From an uncultured Lachnospiraceae bacterium (GTDB taxonomy: Bacteria > Bacillota > Clostridia > Lachnospirales > Lachnospiraceae), in assembly GCA_934351705.1 (NCBI GenBank), contig CAKRJK010000010.1, forward strand, positions 1-13,859: DNA of 13,859 nt, in the 5' to 3' direction. Within the stretch, counting starts at the first letter, position 1. Each line of letters opens with the position of its first letter. The position numbers and the translations under genes were made by a program. The notes below the pieces were generated by a model that had not been told where the DNA came from, searched no databases, and saw only the letters and a program-made list of their open reading frames with translations. Positions 7,981 to 13,859 of the stretch are shown here, one piece after another.

Positions 7981-8799
7981 TCAGAACTTGTATATCTGTT
8001 CTCTTTTTCCGTCTTGTTTATGTATTTTTGTTATGGTCTGACTCTTAGCATCGAATTCAAATTTATCTGAAACATAGAGCGGAAATCCGTCTTGGATACG
8101 TTTTTCCAATTCATCAAGACATTTTTCCGGTTCAGATATATTCAGTCCTTTTAATACGTTCGGTCCGTAATTCCACCACTGCGTCTTTTGCAATCGTTCG
8201 ATCACCTCATCGGAAAAACGCCGACGTATCACTTTTGCGGGCGTTCCCGCCACAATGCTATATGGCGGAACATCTTTCGTCACGACCGAACCTGCTGCCA
8301 CAACTGCTCCGTCTCCGATACTGACACCTCTCAATATCACGCTGTTACACCCTATCCATACGTCATTTCCTATGCTTCCGCACTTCTTTCTCTTCGGCTC
8401 TATCTCTAAGTTTTTTCTGTAATTCCCGGCAACCCATTCCTCATCATAATCCCAGAACGGCTCTGCCCAAAACTGCGGTACTTCAAATATTTGATGATGT
8501 GATAATGCTGTTGTACTGTGTCCTCCGATTCCGATAACGACATTCTGTGCTATGGAACAAAATCTGCCTATCCTCTCAACCCCTCTTATATCGGGATTGT
8601 AATTAAAAAAAGTAAATGCCCCGATCTCATTTGCGGATATTTCTCCGCCCGCCGGATTATTGGAATAAAACAAAACAGGTGCTTCTACCGTAACCCTTGT
8701 TTTTGATACCTGTCCTATATTCGTAAAATATCTGTTTGCCAGATTGATGACACCGTTTACCGTATCCGTAATACAACACATAGAATTATCATATCTCAT
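7981..8799 (-). CDS. Hexapeptide-repeat acyltransferase (CatB/LbH type)
   Basis: A 272-residue left-handed beta-helix acyltransferase that would put an acetyl or other acyl group from acyl-CoA onto a sugar hydroxyl or amine. The repeats run from about residue 50 to 190: [14 protein letters not shown] at 77-90, [20 protein letters not shown] at 142-161, then [20 protein letters not shown] and the family signature [14 protein letters not shown] at 182-195. H94 in [11 protein letters not shown] is the likely catalytic His, with the usual WAEPFWDYD loop after it. The C-terminal 60 residues extend beyond the usual CatB length of about 210 and look unique. The ATG overlaps the CMP-sugar synthetase stop in ATGA. 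A GGAGGA lies 12 bases upstream, rather far, which suits coupled translation. The acceptor is probably the sugar acid made by its neighbours, or another residue of the repeat unit (inference). Confidence 0.9.
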   Translation of the reverse strand: MRYDNSMCCITDTVNGVINLANRYFTNIGQVSKTRVTVEAPVLFYSNNPAGGEISANEIGAFTFFNYNPDIRGVERIGRFCSIAQNVVIGIGGHSTTALSHHQIFEVPQFWAEPFWDYDEEWVAGNYRKNLEIEPKRKKCGSIGNDVWIGCNSVILRGVSIGDGAVVAAGSVVTKDVPPYSIVAGTPAKVIRRRFSDEVIERLQKTQWWNYGPNVLKGLNISEPEKCLDELEKRIQDGFPLYVSDKFEFDAKSQTITKIHKQDGKREQIYKF

Positions 8800-9527
8800 C
8801 GTATATTATTATCCTCCATGTATTTTTTCACCCGTTCCAAATCCTTTGGTGTATCTACCGCCAGTTCGTAAGAGGATACCAGTGAAAATTGAATATCCGC
8901 TCCATGCTCCAAATATCTCAACAAGGTGACATCTTCTACCCGCTCCAACGGACCTTTCTCCGTATGAACAAAGAAATCCAATGCTTTTTTATTATAGCAT
9001 TCTACACCGATAATTTTTTTGTATTTAAATTCCAGACTTTTATACGGGAACGGTATCGGTGCTCTGGATAGCGTCAATGCACATCCGTTTTCCTTCGTTT
9101 CGATTTTAATTTTTGCCGGATCAATCACTTCTGTCGGATCTGTTATTTCACGCATTAATGCAGAAACAAACATATCACTTTTGATCTCTTTTGGAATTAC
9201 ATTCGGAATAATCTTTTCGTCAATAATCGGTTCATCTCCGCACACACATACATACAGATCCGCATCCACCGACTGTGAAAATTCCTGAATACGATGAACA
9301 TGTGTCGGATGCTCTTTTGATGTCATCACGACATTCATATCATATGTCTGACAAACCTCGCGAATCCGCTCGTCATCTGTGGCGACATACACCTCGTCCA
9401 GTTCTTTTACCTGTAATACTCTATGATAAGTCCACCAAATCATAGGTTTTCCAAAAATATCCGCCAAAGGCTTTCCCTCAAATCTTGAAGAACCGTACCT
9501 TGCCGGAATTACACCTACTATCTTCAT
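8796..9527 (-). CDS. KdsB-like CMP-sugar-acid synthetase (cytidylyltransferase)
   Basis: A 243-residue nucleotidyltransferase close in length to KdsB (about 248). It would join CMP from CTP to the anomeric hydroxyl of a 2-keto-3-deoxy sugar acid, giving the activated donor. Motifs: [20 protein letters not shown] at 7-26 (CTP loop), ATDDERI at 49-55, GDEP at 97-100, SRAPIPF at 154-160, [13 protein letters not shown] at 195-207 and [10 protein letters not shown] at 224-233. These follow KdsB, not NeuA, whose loop reads ARGGSKG. Where KdsB usually has HxSGTDR, this protein has HPTHVHR at 73-79, so the sugar may not be Kdo. The ATG at 9527 gives the normal [10 protein letters not shown] start; a GTG at 9536 would add three residues. 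It follows the sialyltransferase-like gene by 9 bases, consistent with making that enzyme's donor. Confidence 0.88.
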   Translation of the reverse strand: MKIVGVIPARYGSSRFEGKPLADIFGKPMIWWTYHRVLQVKELDEVYVATDDERIREVCQTYDMNVVMTSKEHPTHVHRIQEFSQSVDADLYVCVCGDEPIIDEKIIPNVIPKEIKSDMFVSALMREITDPTEVIDPAKIKIETKENGCALTLSRAPIPFPYKSLEFKYKKIIGVECYNKKALDFFVHTEKGPLERVEDVTLLRYLEHGADIQFSLVSSYELAVDTPKDLERVKKYMEDNNIR

Positions 9528-9536
9528 AATCACCAC

Positions 9537-11144
9537 TTACTTTCTTAGTTGTTCTACCTCTTGTTCTAATTCTTTACATCGTCTTATATAATGCTGCAAT
9601 CTTCGTTCGGTTGCATCTACGATTCCCTCCATCACAGAAATCCGCAACTGCTCCTGTGTTGAAAATCCTCCTGTCCTTACCTCTATCTGCAAATTATCAA
9701 GCGTTCTTGCCTGCTCAAACTCTACTGCCATCTTTCTTATCTCCTTGTCTCTGGTAAACAAATATAATGTCTCTGTTTCAAAATCATCATACAGTTCCGA
9801 ATCCCGCAGTTCATCCAGATTGTTCTTTTTGATTTCCATCGGAATTACATGATTCCATATCGTCTCATCGTTCGATTTATGAAACACATAATCTTGTTTG
9901 GAATTCAGACAAAAAATTTCTTTTGCCGGACACTTTTTGGTCAGATATTCTGCAATATCTTCTATGTTCCAATCACCAAAAACACTTTTTTCTACCCTGT
10001 CAACGATGATGACCGAACCTTGTTCCACATCATTGATATCCTTTATCGGTATAATCTGAATATTCCCGGCATTTCTTACGCTGTATTTGCACAAATTTTG
10101 CAGCATTGCCGTATTCACTCCGGCGGTATATATCTTTTTGATATTCTCCTGCTTTGCGATCAATTCCAATGCAAAATATGCTTTGTGTATCGGTTCAAAA
10201 AATTCTTCAAAATCAAAGTCAAACTCCATACAGTCAGGTGCCACACTTCTTAAACTTTTGATTCCGGTAGAAGAAATCGTCGCGATCAGCTCCGGCGAAT
10301 GTTGAAAAATAAATGGTAAAAATTCGGACGGAAACCGCTCTTTTATCTGTTCTGTCTGCGGATAAATAATGTCATATGCCATAAAATCATAAGGATGCTT
10401 CTTGAGCAGAATATGTTTGCCTTTCAAAAAATAATCAAAGACCACTCCGTACAACAACGCCTGTCTTTCATAAGTCATCATATCAAGATTCGCATAATGC
10501 TGGGTAAGCACTACCGCTGTGTCTTTTGCAAGGTCGATCTGCTCTATGTCCGTAAACACTTTAAGAATGCTTTTTCTCTGTGTCTCATCAAAATCTGATA
10601 ATTCCTTTAAGGTATCAAAATGGATCAGATTCTCCCTCGTAAATCCCGGCTCCTGTTCCTTGACATTGCAGACGATTCCTTTGATACACGGATTGCTTGC
10701 ATCATACAATCCATACTCTTCCAAAATATCATAGCACGCTCTGTTTCTGTCTATTTTTTTGATATGCTCATTCTGTGAAATCAATCCGCAAGCCTCTTCC
10801 ATAAAGTAAAACGGAATCTGTTCCTTTGCAAGATAGAACCCAAAATTAAACTGAGCACCACCTACATAGATCTCTGTCTGTTCATCAATCACAATGTTAT
10901 TGGTTGAAAATATGTCTGTAAAGTAATCATCGAGAGCATCTGTATCCGGTAAAGCGTCTGACAATCCAAAACTTATATTGATAGAAATACACTCGTCAAA
11001 TATATTTTCTAATTCTCTCGTACTGTTTAAAACAGACAACACATTTTTTCCTAATATCAAAACTTTCTTTTCATCAATCTGCGTTTCACAATGCACAATA
11101 CAAGTAAGCAACTGATAAAAACTTGCTGCATGGTAAATAATCAT
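9537..11144 (-). CDS. Sialyltransferase-like glycosyltransferase (GT52/GT38-like) with C-terminal extension
   Basis: A 535-residue protein whose first 320 residues resemble bacterial sialyl- and polysialyltransferases of the GT52/GT38 type, which use CMP-activated sugar acids. The start IIYHAASFYQLLTCI is the typical first strand and helix. FMEEACG at 114-120 occupies the place of the (D/E)(D/E)G motif, but with Ala for Gly. LLKKHPYDF at 246-254 supplies the HP motif (H250-P251) that binds CMP. FPSEFLP at 271-277 and SST at 291-293 match the later P-E-x-x-P and S-S/T regions. Residues 330-480 look like a second Rossmann-like domain, and 505-535 form a charged coiled coil. The extension is unusual for the family. 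It probably transfers the CMP-activated sugar made by the next gene. AGGAGG at 11155-11160, 10 bases ahead, overlaps the previous stop codon. Confidence 0.72.
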   Translation of the reverse strand: MIIYHAASFYQLLTCIVHCETQIDEKKVLILGKNVLSVLNSTRELENIFDECISINISFGLSDALPDTDALDDYFTDIFSTNNIVIDEQTEIYVGGAQFNFGFYLAKEQIPFYFMEEACGLISQNEHIKKIDRNRACYDILEEYGLYDASNPCIKGIVCNVKEQEPGFTRENLIHFDTLKELSDFDETQRKSILKVFTDIEQIDLAKDTAVVLTQHYANLDMMTYERQALLYGVVFDYFLKGKHILLKKHPYDFMAYDIIYPQTEQIKERFPSEFLPFIFQHSPELIATISSTGIKSLRSVAPDCMEFDFDFEEFFEPIHKAYFALELIAKQENIKKIYTAGVNTAMLQNLCKYSVRNAGNIQIIPIKDINDVEQGSVIIVDRVEKSVFGDWNIEDIAEYLTKKCPAKEIFCLNSKQDYVFHKSNDETIWNHVIPMEIKKNNLDELRDSELYDDFETETLYLFTRDKEIRKMAVEFEQARTLDNLQIEVRTGGFSTQEQLRISVMEGIVDATERRLQHYIRRCKELEQEVEQLRK

Positions 11145-11154
11145 TTCTCGCTTT

Positions 11155-11160
11155 CCTCCT
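11155..11160 (-). promoter_or_regulatory. Ribosome binding site overlapping the upstream stop codon
   Basis: A perfect AGGAGG on the minus strand ends inside the TAG stop (11161-11159) of COG5610-like protein A and lies 10 bases before the ATG of the sialyltransferase-like gene. Ribosomes finishing the first gene therefore sit on the start signal of the next. Confidence 0.8.
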
Positions 11161-13303
11161 ATAACCCTTTCTTCTCCAGAAATTCTCCCAGCGTTTCTAT
11201 TGTCTGTGTCTCCTGATCCGAAAAAACAGATGTCGTAAATACAAATTCAGAAAAGAACTCTTTGTAATAAGATAAATCCCTATATACCTTACGGAATGGA
11301 CAATATGCATCATATCCCGAAATATTCATCATGATTCTGTAAGCACCAAACCTTTTGGTATAATCTTTCACAAAATCCGCCGCACCCCGGTGTATTTCCC
11401 GTATCATGGCATAGTTTTCTACTTCCGGCACATCAAATTCAAATCCCTCTTTTTCAGAAATCCCCACAAAAGAAGGCGTTGGAGACTGTGTCATAATCTC
11501 AAAAAGCACATGACCCGCACGTTTATGATTATTTACAAATCCGTCATAATGTGCTCTGTTATACACTCTGCCAAAAAGATACGGCTGTATCTGTGCAGTA
11601 TCATCATACTGTGTCGTCACGGCATGATTCCAACCATTGCTTGCCGCCATGATTCCATATGCTCTTTTACAGAGTTTCCATTCTTTTTCCAACATATCGG
11701 AAAGTCCGATAACATTGCTTCCCGTCCAGCCAACATCTACGATCAATACTTTCTCGGCTGTTCCGACTACCGCTTTATAGTATTCTTCTAACCTGCGGCT
11801 GTCCTCTTTGTAGATTGCAATAATTTCATCATAATGCTCTATCAACAAATCTCTGATCATTAACTTGTTGTTTTGTGATAAATATTCCTCAGGACGAAGG
11901 TGGTATTCCTTTAAATATTTTGTGAGCGGTTCTATTCCTGCCGAAACAAACAAGGAGGATACGGTAACATCTACGTTGTTGGCTATTTTTCCGTCCAGCA
12001 GTCTGTTTAAAAAAGCATGTCTGTCCTTTGTGACGGTTGCTTTGATATTTGTTATTCTGGACCAATATACATATTCATTGTCAATATCTTTATGTACCAT
12101 GTTAAAAATACGACTGTAAATATCCCCGTCACGGGATACAAATAATACCTTATCAATATTATGATTTTTTACAAAATTGGCAATGTAATTGCAGTATCCC
12201 AATACATAGATACCACCATACACATATCCATACTCATAATAAACCGGATACTTTTTCAATCCGCAGTGTAAACGTGCATTGATAATTCCCGCGTATCCGG
12301 AGCCTACCAGTTCAGACATACCGTCTGCACGATACTCTCCTCCCACCGCATTGACACCTTTGTAAAACGCGGTCTCAATCTTATGCTTCTTCGCCATCAC
12401 AATATCGGCATTGTAATTATCCCCGACATGAATCAGGGTTTTTCCCTTTGTCTTTTGCAGCAATACTTTGTACAGTCCGCCTTCATGTTTGTTTACATTG
12501 TAATCGCAGGATACGATCACATCCGCAAATCCGCTGTAACCACAGCTTTCCAATAATTGTTCCATCATTGCCTTTGGCAGATACATATCGGAGGTTACAT
12601 AGACTGTTTTTTGATGACTTTTTAATATATCAAACACTCTTTTCATATATGGATTGGCAAAACAGAGTTCCTTTTCCATTTCAAATTCCGTTCTGATTCC
12701 AACTTCCTTTGAAATACCTGTTTCCTTTTCCACTTCTGTGTAAATCTCATCGATTGTAATCTCTCTGTTTCCCCGTTTCATGATAGAGAGTTCTCTGGCA
12801 TGTCTCTCTGCCTGTATTCGGATATTACGAAATTGCTGTTGTTCAAATTTTTGTTCTAACAGATAAAACATATCGGTTGGTTTTGAAAACGGTCTCAAAA
12901 TCAACGTGTCAAAAATATCAAACGAAACAACATCAAATTCCAGTAATCTTCTTACGAGGTGTTGTGGAGAAATTCTGTCAAATGCCTCGGATTCCGGTCC
13001 GTCCGCATACGCAAACAACGGATTTCGCTTTGGCTTTGGCTCCGGTTCTGCCTTTTTCTTCTCCTCCGATCGGATATTGACATTGGAATCTGTATTTGCA
13101 AGTACATTGTCAAAGTACAACATTGGTTCGCTTTTTTTCTTCACCCTGTAATGCCAATTTAATTTCCACAACATTTTCCAATGCTTAAATCTATTTTCAT
13201 AATGCTCTGTTGTATGTTCCATGACATATCGTTCATATTCATTTTTCACATTTTCATTCTTTCTGACTGCCCAGTTATACAAAGCATCTTTCTGTTTGCC
13301 CAT
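11159..13303 (-). CDS. COG5610-like two-domain protein A (HAD-like plus FLxRDG domain)
   Basis: A 714-residue paralogue of the protein encoded at 3692-5701. A basic N-terminal region (1-58) aligns with the paralogue; an EKKKAEPEPKPKR linker follows at 81-93. The HAD-like domain at 122-345 has FDIFDTL (128-134), TSDMYL (237-242), K272 and GDNYNAD (294-300). As in the paralogue, position +2 after nucleophile D129 is Phe, so the usual general acid of HAD phosphatases is missing. The C-terminal domain has YEYGYVYGG (356-364), FVSRDG (388-393), YWSR (413-416), VDVGWTGS (522-529) and NISGYDAY near 665, and is of unknown function. No membrane segment or signal peptide is seen, so it is cytoplasmic. 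GAGGAG lies 9 bases before the ATG. It is the first gene after the exporter ATPase. A role in making or modifying the glycan is inferred only from context. Confidence 0.85.
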   Translation of the reverse strand: MGKQKDALYNWAVRKNENVKNEYERYVMEHTTEHYENRFKHWKMLWKLNWHYRVKKKSEPMLYFDNVLANTDSNVNIRSEEKKKAEPEPKPKRNPLFAYADGPESEAFDRISPQHLVRRLLEFDVVSFDIFDTLILRPFSKPTDMFYLLEQKFEQQQFRNIRIQAERHARELSIMKRGNREITIDEIYTEVEKETGISKEVGIRTEFEMEKELCFANPYMKRVFDILKSHQKTVYVTSDMYLPKAMMEQLLESCGYSGFADVIVSCDYNVNKHEGGLYKVLLQKTKGKTLIHVGDNYNADIVMAKKHKIETAFYKGVNAVGGEYRADGMSELVGSGYAGIINARLHCGLKKYPVYYEYGYVYGGIYVLGYCNYIANFVKNHNIDKVLFVSRDGDIYSRIFNMVHKDIDNEYVYWSRITNIKATVTKDRHAFLNRLLDGKIANNVDVTVSSLFVSAGIEPLTKYLKEYHLRPEEYLSQNNKLMIRDLLIEHYDEIIAIYKEDSRRLEEYYKAVVGTAEKVLIVDVGWTGSNVIGLSDMLEKEWKLCKRAYGIMAASNGWNHAVTTQYDDTAQIQPYLFGRVYNRAHYDGFVNNHKRAGHVLFEIMTQSPTPSFVGISEKEGFEFDVPEVENYAMIREIHRGAADFVKDYTKRFGAYRIMMNISGYDAYCPFRKVYRDLSYYKEFFSEFVFTTSVFSDQETQTIETLGEFLEKKGL

Positions 13304-13347
13304 CTCTTTTAACTCCTCATATACCCATATTTACTGTCTATCTCACT

Positions 13348-13859
13348 TTACTCATCATTCAGCCTTCTGTACGCCTCACACACCACCTGTGGCTTACCCA
13401 TCATCCTGAGCTTGCCCTTCTCAATCCATACGCACTTGGTACAGTTGTCCAGAATCGTGTCCATGCCGTGTGAAACCATCAGCACCGTACTGCCGCCGTG
13501 TATCATTTCCTTAATACGTTTTAAACTCTTCTTTCTGAAAAATTCATCTCCCACAGAGAGAACCTCATCAAGAATCAGAATCTCCGCGGCATCTCCTGCC
13601 GTTGCAATCGCAAATCCTAGCCTGCTGACCATACCGCTGGAAAAGTTTTTGACCTTCTCCTCCATAAAATCCTGCAATTCCGCAAACTCGACGATATCAT
13701 TATAATGCTCGTCCAGAAATTCTTTGGAGTAGCCGATGATCGAACCGTTCAGATAGACATTCTCCTTTGCGGTAAGCTCCATGTCAAATCCCGTTCCAAG
13801 CGTCAGTAATTGTACTTTTCGCTTATCCACTACCACACGGCCGCTTGTCGGCTTTAATG
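13348..13859 (-). CDS. Polysaccharide ABC-exporter ATPase (Wzt/TagH type), C-terminal part
   Basis: The reading frame runs in from the right edge (LKPTSGRV... before the first possible internal start at 13836), so about 169 C-terminal residues are present and the Walker A region lies outside. Visible parts are the Q-loop region LLTLGTGFDMELTAKENVYL, the ABC signature FSSGM, Walker B ILILDE followed by VLSVGD, and the H-loop VSHG. ELTAKENVYLNG and FSSGMVSRLGFAIAT are typical of exporters of O-antigen, capsule and teichoic acid (RfbE/Wzt/TagH). It would power a membrane partner, presumably encoded just outside the window, to move the lipid-linked glycan across the membrane. The protein ends about 40 residues after the H-loop, so it lacks the carbohydrate-binding extension of long Wzt proteins. 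Confidence 0.93.
   Translation of the reverse strand, partial: LKPTSGRVVVDKRKVQLLTLGTGFDMELTAKENVYLNGSIIGYSKEFLDEHYNDIVEFAELQDFMEEKVKNFSSGMVSRLGFAIATAGDAAEILILDEVLSVGDEFFRKKSLKRIKEMIHGGSTVLMVSHGMDTILDNCTKCVWIEKGKLRMMGKPQVVCEAYRRLNDE

Noticed and set aside
8796..9527. NeuA-type CMP-sialic acid synthetase
   Set aside because: The nucleotide loop reads [12 protein letters not shown] and GDEP and VDTPKDL are present, all KdsB features; NeuA has ARGGSKG.
9849..10253. Open frame of 134 codons on the plus strand
   Set aside because: It lies opposite the sialyltransferase-like gene, has no recognisable domain or good ribosome site, and is Cys/Phe/Ile-rich as expected of an antisense shadow.
11390..11791. 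Open frame of 133 codons on the plus strand
   Set aside because: Entirely inside protein A on the opposite strand, with no motif and an unlikely composition.

Overview
The window is the middle of a surface-glycan (capsule, teichoic-acid-like or cell-wall polysaccharide) biosynthesis locus. All eleven genes lie on the minus strand, so transcription runs from high to low coordinates. Gaps are at most about 45 bases and several genes overlap, which suggests one long operon. Strong GGAGG-type ribosome sites, AT-leaning codon use and the style of the proteins suggest a Gram-positive anaerobe of the Clostridia, plausibly Lachnospiraceae. This is inferred from the look of the sequence, not from a database match. 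I see no promoter, terminator, RNA gene, insertion sequence or CRISPR array.

In transcription order: (1) the C-terminal two thirds of an ABC-transporter ATPase of the polysaccharide-export type, cut by the right edge; (2) a 714-residue protein with an N-terminal HAD-fold domain and an uncharacterised C-terminal domain (COG5610-like); (3) a 535-residue glycosyltransferase with sialyltransferase-like motifs; (4) a KdsB-like CMP-sugar synthetase; (5) a hexapeptide-repeat acyltransferase; (6) a 538-residue protein joining a DRE-TIM aldolase to a C-terminal Rossmann-like domain that recalls GT42/DUF115; (7) a small HAD phosphatase; (8) a second COG5610-like protein of 669 residues; (9) a membrane polyprenyl-phosphate sugar-1-phosphate transferase that would start the glycan; (10) a GT4 glycosyltransferase; (11) a GT2 glycosyltransferase; (12) at the left edge, the start of a third protein carrying the uncharacterised C-terminal domain of (2) and (8), here without a HAD domain. 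That makes ten complete genes and two cut by the edges.

The central block, about 5.7-11.1 kb, reads as a sugar-specific cassette. A pyruvate-type aldolase could build a 3-deoxy-2-keto sugar acid, the small HAD protein could remove a phosphate, the KdsB-like enzyme could activate the acid as a CMP-sugar, the sialyltransferase-like enzyme could transfer it, and the acyltransferase could decorate it. If this is right, it is a route to a Kdo-like or other ulosonic acid that uses no KdsA/NeuB-type PEP synthase, in an organism that should lack lipopolysaccharide. The cassette is visibly more AT-rich than the left part of the window and is flanked by the two COG5610-like paralogues. Priming transferase, GT4 and GT2 would build the backbone on undecaprenyl phosphate, and the ABC transporter would export it.
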